Below, one piece after another: positions 9,873 through 21,500 of a DNA stretch of 64,000 bases. The notes beneath the pieces are model-generated. The model saw only the letters and a list, made by a program, of their open reading frames with translations. It was not told where the DNA came from and ran no database searches. How positions within the stretch are numbered: position 1 is the stretch's first letter; the number at the start of each line of letters is the position of its first letter. Made by a program: the position numbers and the translations under genes. The stretch covers positions 864,001-928,000 of the forward strand of contig CP103031.1 of NCBI GenBank assembly GCA_024752435.1, given 5' to 3'. The stretch comes from Allantophomopsis cytisporea. Taxonomy: Eukaryota > Ascomycota > Leotiomycetes > Phacidiales > Phacidiaceae.

Positions 9873-11439
9873 TGACTACTTTGTTAAGTAGGGCTTGAGG
9901 GATTTCATAGGTAAATGCATCTGGTGCTGGTCGGTGATGGTTTTCTTGAATGATTGATCAAAGCACAAAGCAGAGGGCCAGAGAAAGATCAAATGTCAGA
10001 TTTGTTAGTGTAACTCTGACAATAATTCTTCATGAGGCTGAAGCCATTCAGCTATTTCCTTTTGGACAGAAAGTCGCGATTCAGCTGAATGAAAGGGTGT
10101 GGCTGCCTTGCGAACTATCTGCCTCGTCCATGGATTGAGCAAGGTCATTATTGAATTCACTCCATGGGGGGGCCAAGAGCATGCCGTGCCATGATCAATG
10201 CCAGGTCCAGGGTATCAAGTACCCAGTATCCATCCAGCGAGCTTGCTGACCGAGGGATCTGGCCATCGTAAGGCGCATACGGTTGCTCATGCACATACAT
10301 ACATACATACATACATGATGTACCTATCTATGATAGACTGCTGCTTGGTCAACTATGGTGATACATACTGGTACAACGCAAAAGCGGTTCAACCGATCAG
10401 TCATTCCTGGTTGCTTTACCGTATGCTCGGTGCACACTTTATAGATAGCAAGGTTCATGGAACCCTTCTGGGAAAAGCTGCGTAAACACCCTTGCTACAA
10501 CCCTCTATTTTGGGCTCTGGCTTCCAATGAGATAACGCCCAGGAAATGCCCAGAAAGAGTCCACTGCATGTAACCAACGCAACACAAGTAACCACTTTCA
10601 TAGCGTTGGGAGCAGCATCACAGCTGTCCGTATGAAGGAATAGGGCGAGAAAAGACGGGAAAGTCGCGATGGACGATCTATGAGCAATCGGTGAGCAAGC
10701 GATGAGCAATCAGGTGTGTGCCATACTCGAGGTTTATCCAGATGGAGTGCCAAAATTCATCTGGAAGAAGAGTATGAGAGTATGAGTATAGCAACAGAAG
10801 TTGTCCTTGTCTATGGTGCCTTCCCGTGATGCTTCCCGTGATGGTGGAAAGACACTCGTCCGAGGGTTGGCCAGAGCTTCGAAGATTGATGCCTGTTGTG
10901 TTGCCCTTGTAAAGGAACCCCTACACACTCACTGCTGACCTTGTCTGTTTTGTAATCTTACCGAGAGCATTGATCCTAGGATGGACGTATCTGTAACTTT
11001 GCCGCATCACTGGACTTCACTGTGTCATGCTCTTCCTCTTATTTATCACCCTTGTGCCTGCCTGCTCTTCACCAACCTATCTATGTACATACATATCCAC
11101 GAAACTCTGTCTTCATAGATTAGACTCCGAGTTGTGCAATACTCAACACCCCAAGACTCGATACTCAAAGACCGCTCGTGTCTTTCATAATCTCCACAAG
11201 TAAAGCATTCATTGTTGATTGAAAATCCGACATCTCAGTCTTTCTTGTTGTGTCTTTCATCGTCATTCACCTTCCAAACAGATCGCATACCACACCAACA
11301 TCGCCTGTAGCCTCGCGAATCTTTATCGCGTGAATGGAAAAATGTCCTGTACGAGGCGCCGCAGATCACCGTTGAATTGTATATCAAGTCATAATCCACC
11401 TGAATCTTGAAGGTAAGGGATTTTTTGCATGCAATCAAT
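9873..11439. other. intergenic, no confident gene
   Basis: About 1.57 kb between the divergent permease and hydrolase-propeller genes. It contains a CATA microsatellite at 10293-10316 and a minus-strand reading frame (10455-10601) whose 48-residue ATG product has a hydrophobic N-terminus, too short to support. The distal part is probably promoter and 5' UTR of the gene at 11440. Confidence 0.5.
10293..10316. repeat. (CATA)n microsatellite
   Basis: Six tandem tetranucleotide units of ACAT in intergenic DNA. A similar array lies at 63920-63947. Confidence 0.9.
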
Positions 11440-14195
11440 ATGGTAAGTCCTCATTGACGGGGAAGTACTGTAGTGGAATGAAAGGCAGCATTCGCTAAAC
11501 TTCAATAGCCGCCGCCCGTCGACGATCTTGTAACTGGCCTGAAAGTATTACGTGACGTCGAAAATGCCACCGTTGAGTAAGTAATGTACGACTCCTTGAA
11601 AGTTTAATACACGACCCACTAACATTGTACTCACAGTGTTGTTGCTCTTCATGGTATTGGTGCACATCCAGATCAGACTTGTGAATTTCCCTTTAGATTC
11701 ACAAAATAAAAATAACACGATCTAACGTCGTGTAGGGACCGACAAAGATGCCGAGAATAAAGATCAGTATATCAGTTGCCTTGAGGATAAGCGCATGATT
11801 CCAAAAGTCTTACCAACGGCACGCATCTTAAGATTTGGTTACAAGTCGCAGTGGTTTGGAGATCCAGTCGTTTCCACCTTGACAACTATTGGAGATAAAT
11901 TGACTTATGCCTTGGAAGATGACAGACGTTCGCAGGTGATTGCACTCTCTTCATGAGAGATCGATTTATGGCTAACAAGTCTTAGAAATGCGAGGACAGA
12001 CCAATCATATTTATCGCACACTGCTTCGGTGGTTTGGTTGTGTTGCGAGTAAGAGATCAACCGTTAAAAGTCTTTGGGATACTAATAAACCTATAGGCTC
12101 TAACGCATCGATTCCGCCATCACATTTTCGAGGCCACTGCTGGTGTGGTATTTCTTGGGACTCCTTTCCACGGAACGCATCAGTGGTTCCATGAGCAGCT
12201 GCCTAAGCTTGCTGGTTATCAGCATGATAACGTCAAAGAGAATATCTTACAGACACTAAATGGCGATAATCCGACCTTGATCGAGCTTGTGGACCATTTT
12301 TCCAAGATGAGAAGTCACGCTGGCAGAGCAGGTATGCCCAAAGTCGCATGTTTCTTTGAAGAAAAGCCATCGAAAGTAGGTCGAATTCTTGAAAATGGCA
12401 AATCGAAGGGTCCTATCATTTTTGATGATCGACGGGATCGGCAAGAGGTAGAGGCCGAAAAAATACAGGATATCGTTATTGTTGGAGAGCGTTCAGCATG
12501 TCTCGATCTTTCGAAAGGTGTCAAGAAATACGCTTTTCAGCGTGACCATTTCCATCTGAATAAGTTTGGTAGTCCCGATGAGGCAGATTTCAAGACTCTA
12601 TCAGGTGTCTTGACACGGTTCGCGGAGTCAGCGACAGAAGAAGTGAGACCAGAGCTCAAGAGTATGACTCGATTCATCTTGAATTATTATTATTTGGTTT
12701 GCTAACATATGCTGAACAGATCGCCAAGATGGTCGACTAGCTTTACCACAAGCTGCTTTCAACGAGCTTGCATGGAAAGAGGCAGATGAATTTGAAGACT
12801 TCGATATGTCTGAATCAACAGAGCGAGTTCAGTATATCAGCTTCGCTCACAAGATGTTCGATAACCCTCAATCTTCTGGATTATCTTTGGACTGCAAGTA
12901 TGCGTACATCCGCACCACACACGTTGTACGCATCTATAAACTCTCTGAAGTTGATAGAGCACACAAGCGTTCCAAGAATCCAACCAAAATACACGTTGAA
13001 CTGAAGCCTGATATTCCAGAGAAACAATCCAAAAAGGTTTTTATTCGAGGCGTAAGTTTAGGACGAACCACGTCTGCCACTATCATTGACAACAACTGCT
13101 TTCTGCATCGCTTTATAGATGGGCCTAACTGTGCCTCCAAAGCCATTTTTGAGAAGCAAAGGGAGAACAACTGGGAGGCAACATGTGTGGCTATTTCGGA
13201 GACAACGAAGGATGGCGACCTTGTTCTCGTTGCCATCGGACTCAAGAATTGGATTGGCACGCATCAGGGACGAGTCGAACTTTACAGTATTTTGCAAAAC
13301 GACTGGAACCAGATCTCGAAGATCAAGGTAATGGATATCAAAGATGGGGCGACTGGAAAATCAGATTCTCCACGAACCTTGAACTTCTCTTTGGACGGCG
13401 CGATTCTAGTCTGCACAACGACCGTTAGCAACCAAATTCATGGATGGAGGCTTCCTACAAGAGACAAGCCTGGAACACTTGAACACCTTTGCGAGACGAG
13501 CAGGCAATTTGCAAAGGTAAGTTCTTTCGACGAATTGATTTAGCGCCTCTGAGCTGACACAACTTCAGGGCATGAACGCAGACGGCATTACATCCGCATC
13601 GACATTTTTGACCTCGAGCGGTAGACCTTATGTTCTCTGTACGACTTCCCCATCATCGGAACGCGAACGCAGCGAAGGACATGAATGGACATTCATATCA
13701 CCCCTCACGAAACCTTTTCCACCGTGGGAATCCAGTGCGTTTCACTGCTTCTTACAAGTGCAGCGACAAGAGAGCGCGCACCGCCACCTCCATGGCTCAG
13801 CCATCTCACCGCAGGGTAATCTCGCTGCCCTACTTGACAAGCAAGGCCACATATTGTTCATTCCTTTAGAAGCCAATCCATCTGGCGGAGTGCTATCGTC
13901 CACCCACACCCACCTTGCTCGTGTTGGCCTAGGCAACAATGTCCCATCAATGATTGCTATTCATTTTAACGATCAGGGTACAGAGTTGTACGGTATCAAT
14001 CGTGAAGGAAAGATCGTTGTAATTGGGTTTCCGAATGCCAGTGCGGCAATGCCCCTCCCTGCGCTCAGGAAAGCGTCGGAGCCCAGTGGTATATATGTGA
14101 GGTCGACGACATCTAAGGTCGAGAGTAGTAGCAGTGGAAGTAGCGAGCGTAGCATTTGGTCGAAGTTTGTGAAGAGAAGGCCAGGAGACTTTTGA
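11440..14195 (+). CDS. lipase/esterase-like domain fused to a probable beta-propeller
   Basis: Eight exons: 11440-11442 (just the ATG), 11509-11576, 11637-11680, 11736-11935, 11986-12048, 12097-12661, 12720-13516, 13569-14195; all phases agree, 788 aa. Residues 25-310 form an alpha/beta-hydrolase of the DUF676/SesB-like type: H-G-I-G-A-H-P-D (29-36), F-I-A-H-C-F-G-G (114-121), F-L-G-T-P-F-H-G, and a late D-H-F-H-L-N-K-F segment where the family His sits. Residues ~330-750 carry short beta-strand repeats typical of a WD40-like propeller (for example LSLDCKYAYIRTT, LNFSLDGAILVCTTTV, ISPQGNLAALLD, IHFNDQGTELYGI). In fungi this hydrolase is an effector domain of NLR-like incompatibility receptors, which normally have a NACHT/NB-ARC NTPase between effector and repeats; none is present. 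The usual nucleophile Ser is Cys118. A Ser-rich tail ends the protein. Confidence 0.85.
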
Positions 14196-15406
14196 GAGCT
14201 TTTGTGAATAGAAAATCATATTGTCTATAGATCCCTGGCACCTTTGTAACCAATAGAATCAATAATATTCGTTCGGTTAAAAGTTTGCCGGCATGAGATT
14301 TGTAGCGTATGTATTTGTAATTTTATAGAGATCAAGAGATTGAGCAGACGGTTAGAAGCCGTGGTACGATACCGATTATCAGCAAAATGTCTTGGCTGAT
14401 TCGTTTTCGTGATAACAGGATATGCCTCATTGTGTTTCGGAAAACATGAATATTTCCTTACCCCTCTCTACATGGCATACTACTCGGAGTACAGTACCTT
14501 GTCTAGAAACACACGACCAGTAGTATATCAAAGAACGGTACCTTTTTCTCGCCTTGTATTTCTTGTTTTAACGACGTGAGCATGGTCGTTCATAGTATTT
14601 ACTGTGCCATATGGTGTGGGCACGGCCAACCCCCCGGACAATCAACATGCATGCTGCTTATGCGACGTCATCACAAGATGTACCAATCCTTGACCACAAC
14701 AACAAAAATCCCTGATTCGAAAAAAGGCATCGTGATATCTCACAATCCCATCCAGATCCCAATAGCAATCTTTCCTCTTATTAGTAATTAGGCTCCGTTA
14801 ATATAGCATCATTGCTGCAAGACACTACCGGAGGTAGCTTTCCGCTCGAACCAAGTGCACTCCCATCAACGCTGTACTACGTACATATTCGCATGACGCC
14901 TCTTGCACAGCTACATACGTGGAGGTTTCTTTAATGTGCCGGCAAATGATAACTCTCGGCTGCTCCCGAGACAATCCACCGAGGAACCATGTCCGGATAA
15001 CCTTCTTCGGCAGAAACTGGGGGGGGTGGTAGGGTTTATGGCGGAGACAGAACACTTGATATGACGATCTCAAGTTGCCTTCTAGATCATGAGAATAGGA
15101 TTAATGGGCTGATTTCAAGGGTTTATCCCCAGGCGAGAAAACATACGGACTGTGTTCTCTTAGATCTCCGAATTCATATTCGAAAACGACGCGTACAACA
15201 AGGTTTACTTTGACTTGAGTGCAGTCCGAGCCTTGTCCTGGATAACTTGGCTGAAGGCTGTACATGGTATGTCTTGCAAGATAGCTACAAAGATGTAGCT
15301 CTCAAGATCCTGTGGGTATATATATATGTGAGTAGTATGCTATCTCTCAAGAAAGCCCATCTCCAGGACATTAGACTCATTTATTGGGCATTTTTTACTT
15401 GCAGTC
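14196..15406. other. intergenic, nothing recognised
   Basis: About 1.2 kb. Short open frames at 14576-14791 and 14825-15073 have no protein-like features. A TATATATATG stretch at 15318-15328, about 80 bp before the oxidase ATG, may be its core promoter. Confidence 0.5.
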
Positions 15407-17140
15407 ATGTATCTTCCAAGCCCTTCAACAGCGATCCTACTACTCTCAAGTATATCAGCCGCCGCTACTGCATCCACACAACACCCCATTGTCGCAAAGC
15501 GGCAGAATTCTACCACAGCAGCATGTAACACAGCAGTCCGTCTTCCTTCCTCCAATCTTTATCTTAACTCCCTTCAAAATACTGATGCTTTGCAGTGCTC
15601 ACAGCTAGCAAGTGCCTTACCCTCCAATGTCCACTTCCCTGGCAACGGAAACTTCACGGTATGGGATGCGAAACAACAAGAGGTGGTATCTGCATGCCGC
15701 GTGTTTCCTAGCACCACCGACGAAGTCGTCCAAATCATGGGCGTGCTTCTAGATAACTGGTGCAACTTCGCTGTGAAGGGTGGTGGCCATGCACGCAACC
15801 CCGATGATTCCGTGTCCGTGGGCGGTGTCACCGTTGATATGGCAAACTTCAAGTCCATTGAGATAGCGCCAAATCGCACGTTGGTCAAGCTTGGTAGTGG
15901 ACATACGCTCTACACACTTTATTCCGGTCTCGAAAAGTATAACCTGACAACGACGGCTGGGAGATCGGGTGGTGTGGGTATCGGTGGCTATGCGCTCGGA
16001 GGAGGCTTCTCGAACCTCTCACCAAAATACGGCTTAGGCATTGACAATGTCTTTGAGTACGATGTATGTTCACGAACCCTTGAACAGGAGATGCTTTGCT
16101 CACGCTACCGTAGTTGGTTCTTCCAAATGCGACATTAGTCACTGTCAATCAGTACAATCATCCAGATCTGTACTTCGCACTTCGTGGGGGTATGAGCAAC
16201 TTCGGTATCGTAACCCACTACACGATGAGAGCAATCCCTCAGGGGCAGATGTTTGGTGGGAACGTGGCGTACACGGCCGACAAGCTGGATGCAGTTGCGG
16301 CAGCAGCATATGAGCTTACTACTAACACGAACGATACTTCTTTCTCCTGGTCCTATGGCTATGGCTATGATCAAGATTCAGATTCGTTCTCAATTTCCTT
16401 GGTCGAGGCTTATTTGCAACCAATTACGGATCCACCAGTATTCCAAACTCTGAATTCAATCGAGCATGAATCAAGCAGTCTTCGTATCGACTGGATGAGC
16501 AACTTCTCAGTAGAAACCGCTGATGCCACGCCAGACGGTGGCCGGTACGTATTCTTGGTCACCCACAATTATATGATTCGCAGTCTTTGACTAACTTGCG
16601 CAGTAATTTGTTTGCTACGGTAACATACTATCCTTCAGCTAGCTTAGATCAACAAGTGATGCAAATCATGGCAGAAGAGATTCAATCCATCAAGAACGTA
16701 TCCGGATTCTTCCCGAATGTCATTTCTCAGGCTTATGCTGCGGGAGCTATTGCTGCTGGCAAAGAGAGAGGAGGCAATGCTTATGGTATCGACATTGACG
16801 GGCCACTCACTGGTAAGTCAAGTATTGCGCTGCATGTATATAAGTGAAATGTTGACCAATTCCAGTTATTCTCCTGACTGCTGTGTGGGATAATGCCGAG
16901 GATGATGATGCTTTATATGCTTTTGCTAACAGATGGATTGAGAGAGCTAAGGCAGCCTCAGTGGATGCTGGCAAAGATTACAGATGGATGTACATTAATT
17001 ATGCGTACACGTCGCAAGATCCTTTCTCAGGTTATGGAGAAACGAACAAGGCCAGGCTGAAGGCAATCCAGACGGCTGTTGATCCACAAGGTGTCTTTAC
17101 ATCTTATGGGTTGGTCAAGGGTTACTTTAAGCTGAACTAA
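15407..17140 (+). CDS. secreted FAD-linked oxidoreductase (berberine-bridge-enzyme-like)
   Basis: Exons 15407-16063, 16114-16544, 16604-16812, 16866-17140; 523 aa. A signal peptide (about 1-21) precedes a PCMH-type FAD-binding domain: F-A-V-K-G-G-G-H-A-R (121-130) with the conserved His128 that commonly carries FAD covalently, then T-A-G-R-S-G-G-V-G-I-G-G and the G-G-G-F-S core. A substrate domain follows, and the C-terminal BBE segment Y-I-N-Y-A-Y is present before the conserved G-x-T-N-K-A-R-L-like stretch. Many N-glycosylation sequons. Family members oxidise alkaloids, sugars or phenolics, passing electrons to O2; the substrate here is unknown. Upstream of an NmrA-like reductase and a laccase, so it may belong to an oxidative secondary-metabolism or phenol-metabolism group. 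Confidence 0.93.
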
Positions 17141-17267
17141 TTTGCGTCTGCTATGGAATCAGTTTAAGTTTTTCATTGGAACTGAATGCTGCACGTGGAG
17201 TCTAAGATGTAAGGTCCATCAAATAGTTAAAAAGAATGCATCCTCTCCACCTAGCATGATATCTGCT

Positions 17268-17597
17268 CTATCTGTCGCGGCATACGGAAGTACTGGGACA
17301 ATGAAGAGCTAAGTGATTCCCCGGCCCTTGTTCTGGGAAAGTCTCTAGCAACAGCGGGTTCAAGCCATAAATGCCTCCAAATATGGCGGTGAACAGAGGA
17401 AACTTGAAATTCAGAGCGACAACGGCAGGAAAATGATACATGCCATGTCCAAAGTAATCCAGATAAAGAATTAAGCTTTCGTCGGTCCGCCATACGCAGG
17501 CCTCATAGGTATCTGACAGACGCTTGTACCGCTCCTCAAATGAAGGATTCGTCACAAGTTCTCGAATTGTGGATCGCGCTTAATGTTGGGGTTTCAT
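17268..17597 (-). pseudogene. small decayed gene with an early stop
   Basis: A minus-strand frame starting with ATG at 17597 reads five codons, meets TAA (17582-17580), and then continues open for about 100 codons to 17268 with protein-like sequence (TIRELVTNPSFEERYKRL, then a hydrophobic ALNFKFPLFTAIFGGIYGL segment). Same-frame continuation on both sides of the stop suggests a nonsense mutation, possibly CAA to TAA, which would fit C-to-T (RIP-like) decay. The alternative is a second exon read from the acceptor-like site (CATTAAG) just before CGCGATCC. No family recognised. It sits between the oxidase and the NmrA-like gene. Confidence 0.38.
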
Positions 17598-17878
17598 AGC
17601 TACCTAGTTTATCAATCGTTTATGAGTGGGGTCTCAAGACAGTACGAGGGGCAGTGGGTCAGAAAAGTATAATGAACATATCCTTTCTGTACGTAATGAT
17701 CGTAGAGTGGGTATAAGAGCAGGTGAGTAGGAGAGGCAGAACACATAGATGATATTCTTATAATATCTCATACCTGAGTCTGCAATTCCCAATTCCAATT
17801 TCAACATTCAGAACTGTGTTAAGCATCAATTCAAATCATAACTCACCAATCTCTCTTTATAATACAACGAAGATCAGT

Positions 17879-18829
17879 ATGGGTAGATACGTTGTCAATG
17901 GGGTCGGTGGCAACATCGGACGCATCGCTGCCGATTATGCCCTAGAAAATGCTGGTCCAGACGACAAATTCGTTTTCACCAGCACGAAGCCTGATGCCAT
18001 TGCGCCCGAGACCCTTAAGTTCTGGGCCGGGAAGGGCGTTGAAGTTGCCCATGTCAACTTTGACGATGTATCCAGCATGGAAAAGGCATTCAAAGGCGCC
18101 GACGCCATCACAGTTATTTCCACATGGTTTCTTGGCGACAAGCGCCGCGCACAACACAAAGCTGCTATCGACACCGCCAAGGCCGTTGGTGTCAAGCGTG
18201 TCTGCTACACATCCTTCGTAGGTGCAGATCTCGAGAAGGACATTCCTTTCCTTCCACAAGACCATCGCTGGACCGAGAAAGTCCTTCGTGAGTCTGGGCT
18301 TGAATACAACATCCAGCGCAATTACCTCTATGGCGACAATCTCTTCCAGCACTTCTCTCCATCCTGGAAGTTCTGCGGCAACAAGTGGTACAACAACAGT
18401 GGTGGAGTTCCCACCGCATTTGTTTCGCGAGAGGACTGCGGTCGTGTTCTGGGTGCATTGTTGCTCGGCAAAGGCGAACCAAACACCGTTTACGCCGTCT
18501 CCGGACCAGAGCTCATCTCTGATAAGGTCATCTATGAGGCTATCTGCAAGGAGATTGGCATTAAGGGGGAATATATTGAGCTCACCGACGCAGAGCTGTA
18601 CAAGCATTGGGAAGAGGGACATGGACTTCCTAACTCGGTCTATGGAGATTTCTCAAAGACGCCGATGAAATTGTGCAGTCATGATTTGATTTCTTGTGGG
18701 GAGGTGGTGAGAAGAGGCTTGATGTCTGAGATCACGGATACTGTGGAGAAGCTAACGGGCCGCAAGCCAACGCCAATTCTGGAGCTACTGCCAAAGTATA
18801 GCGCTTTTCTCAAGGAGACAAACCAGTAG
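17879..18829 (+). CDS. NmrA-like NAD(P)-binding protein / atypical short-chain reductase
   Basis: Single exon, 316 aa from the ATG at 17879, chosen because the Rossmann fold starts directly there; the in-frame ATG at 17816 adds 21 unlikely residues. N-terminal dinucleotide-binding loop V-N-G-V-G-G-N-I-G-R (6-15), a D-D-V-S-S-M segment after the second strand, I-T-V-I-S-T-W, then the R-V-C-Y-T-S-F-V-G-A strand. The E-K-V-L-R-E-S-G-L-E-Y helix-strand and the C-terminal substrate lobe match NmrA/quinone-oxidoreductase-2 (QOR2-like) members of the atypical SDR class. Cytosolic. Such proteins act either as reductases or as redox-state sensors. Gene neighbours suggest work on the same substrate class as the oxidase and laccase, which is inference. 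Confidence 0.92.
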   Translation: MGRYVVNGVGGNIGRIAADYALENAGPDDKFVFTSTKPDAIAPETLKFWAGKGVEVAHVNFDDVSSMEKAFKGADAITVISTWFLGDKRRAQHKAAIDTAKAVGVKRVCYTSFVGADLEKDIPFLPQDHRWTEKVLRESGLEYNIQRNYLYGDNLFQHFSPSWKFCGNKWYNNSGGVPTAFVSREDCGRVLGALLLGKGEPNTVYAVSGPELISDKVIYEAICKEIGIKGEYIELTDAELYKHWEEGHGLPNSVYGDFSKTPMKLCSHDLISCGEVVRRGLMSEITDTVEKLTGRKPTPILELLPKYSAFLKETNQ

Positions 18830-19088
18830 ATATATTTGTTAGCTGTAGCCTGAAATACTATGTCATAATTCATCAGTACAAGATCAAGTATAAAAATATT
18901 TGCTGAATGAGAAGATAGATCAGTTCTTAGCAGATATAGATTTAACTAGCATAAATCCTTTTGACTTTTGATATAATATTCAATTGACTACTAGAATGTC
19001 TGTAAACGAACAATTAAACCAAAGGGGAAGAATAAAGCTAAGCACAGCCCAGAGAGAAAACAGATCCCAACAGTTCTTCCATCATATT

Positions 19089-21500
19089 TCAGACACCGCT
19101 ATCAATATCTGGATTCTGCATAAGGTTTGGAGTGTTCAGATAATCATCAAAGGCTTTGCAGGTATCCATGATCGTTGTCGGTATATTGCCGTATTGAATA
19201 TCGTATGGACGTTCGAGGATATTCATGAAAAGACCATTGGAGAGATGCCTAATACGTACAAAGATCAGCTTGCAGTCCCAGTCCCAGTCCCGGGATTTAG
19301 ATTTGGGTATACTAACCATGCGTTATGGCAGTGGAAAGGCCAAATACCCGGATTGTCTGCTTCAAATTGCAAGACAAGATGACCAAGAGGTGGGATTAAC
19401 GCCACGTCTCGACTCTCTGGATTCTCAGGGTTGACTATTGTGACGCCGTCCCACTCTCCTGGTCCAACGTTCAACACTTGCATATTGTGTCCGTGGAGAT
19501 GCATAGGCTCAATCATATGTCAGCTACATTTTTACAAGATACATAATGAATCAGAAGACTTACATGATGCACAGCAGCAGTATTGTGGACATTTAGACGG
19601 ATAACTGTGTTGTTACCAAAGTCAACGGTAGATTGATTTGTAGGAAAGACGAAAGGCACCTCCATGGTGTTGTTTTCGAATTGTGCCAATGCCTCCAGCA
19701 AGACTGGATGATTGTAGTTGCCCTTGAAAGAAACCTTGTTCATTTCCCATTTTGGAGACCCGGTCTCAAAGCCGTTTGCGTCAGTTTCATTCAAATGTCG
19801 CTCAATGGTGATATCATAGGTAATGCTTGGGTCTGAAACTGGTCTCGAGAAGACAGGCTTCGTGATCGAAAGAGGGTCCTAGATAGTAGTTAATTCAAAA
19901 TTTAACACAAAAAAAAAAGAACTATCACTTACATTAGTACAATTCTGGGAATCTGTGATTGGGAAAGGATTGCTATTTGGAGGTATATTCGAGACAGAAT
20001 TATTTGCCTCCGTGTGGTAATGAACCACTCCAAGGCCCTCAGTGATTCCCTGCGCTGGGTGATATGGTTCATCAGGCTTTCTGGCACCGCATCCAACTAT
20101 GCTTGAGATTCTCGATCGCATGAAATAGGTCTGACTGGCATCCTGGTTTGCCTCAACTAGGACATTTGTCCTCTGTCCAATCTGGGGAGAGAATTAGCAA
20201 AATCTCCGAGAACATGTTGATGGACTGCTTACTCCAAGTGTCACTACATCGGTTTCATATGGTTCTATATCAACGAAATCGTTAGCAATGACTGTCAATT
20301 TGTGATTATCAATACTGAAGTAGATGATTCCATCAGCACCAGTGTTGATCAGTCGAAGTAAAGTCGTTCTTCCCGTCTTAATCTGGAATTGGGCAAGACC
20401 CGCATGAGAATTGCAAGGGTTATCTGTCTCAACGAAGCTACAATCGTAATCATTTTTGCCATCGATAAGGCTGTTGTCAGCCGCTGGCACAAATTTCGTG
20501 AAATTATCAGCTGTGCGATCATCGCTGACCACTGGCAATGGTTAGCCATATTTTAGATAGAACTATTGCAGAAGAATCCTTACCTCCTTCAAGAATGTCA
20601 TAGTACTCTTGATGGAAGTCTGCTACTGTTAGCAAGAGCAATATGTCCAGTTTTCCATAGGCCAACGTACAGTCGCCTAGCATTATGGGGAGTAGCTCGT
20701 CATGATCTTGAGTGATGTTTGGGTGGCGTGGTCCTCGTATGATCATGGGCCCGAATAGACCTCCAACAGATTGGCCAGAGTAATGGGAGTGATACCAAGA
20801 AGTGCCAGGGTTATCAGCCTTGAATATGTAGCTATGCAAGGTCAGAAAATAATATTGGATCTTCTCGGAGAAAACTCACGTGAAACTATGTCCTGGTGGG
20901 ATTGGGCAGTTATGTACAGATGGGACGCCGTCTTCCCATGTCGTATTTGTTTGCAATAAACCGTGCCAGTGAATGGAAGTACCCTCGGCTGGACCAGTGA
21001 TATTGTTGAAGACAGTCACTACGCCATATTCAGTAAGTTTCCGTCGAAGCAGATTTAAGGATTTCAAATGAAAGAATATAAGCTCAAGTAAAAGTACCTT
21101 CGATTTCATCTCCGAGATTTGCATAGATAGGTGGGCCAGGGAACTGGCCATTGACAAGAATTACTTCTTTAAAATATCCGTCTGGAGCTATCAACCCTCT
21201 TGCCAGAGTGAAATCGAGCTTAACCGTCTGGCCTGTTGCTGGGGCAGCCACAGCAGGGTTGATAGTGAGAGAGGTGACACTGGAGGTGAAATCAAGAGCG
21301 TCAACCCCAAAGTTACGTTGTAGGGACGACTCTGTGATCAGAGGAGCATCCAAAGTTCCGTATATAGAGGCACTATTGACTCCATGTCAGCAGTGATATA
21401 TATCTTAGTGAAGAACAGAAGTATACCCATTTGTTTGGTTCTGCGTCAAATCTGCTGTGAGGGCTAGCGCACCAAGTACAAAAGACGATAACTCTACCAT
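19089..21500 (-). CDS. laccase (multicopper oxidase)
   Basis: Ten exons: 21500-21427, 21372-21098, 21018-20880, 20831-20671, 20622-20584, 20531-20233, 20181-19933, 19878-19564, 19507-19317, 19248-19089; introns 48-79 bp, phases consistent, 633 aa. Hydrophobic secretion signal at the N-terminus. All four copper motifs are intact: H-W-H-G (133-136), W-Y-H-S-H (175-179), H-P-M-H-L-H-G-H (517-524) and H-C-H-N-A-W-H (576-582). Residue 587, ten after the T1 Cys, is Leu, as in ascomycete laccases with a non-coordinating axial ligand. An extracellular enzyme oxidising phenols with reduction of O2 to water. The intron at 19249-19316 lies within the last copper motif and joins W581 to H582. The third exon-five acceptor is ambiguous by 3 bases. 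Confidence 0.95.

Noticed and set aside
10455..10709. Small secreted-protein candidate on the minus strand
   Set aside because: The frame begins at a non-ATG codon; the ATG product is only 48 residues with one hydrophobic stretch and no splice support.
19249..19316. Two apparent frameshifts near the laccase C-terminus
   Set aside because: An intron with GTTAGT donor and TATTAG acceptor joins the copper motif H-C-H-N-A-W-H perfectly, so no frameshift is needed.
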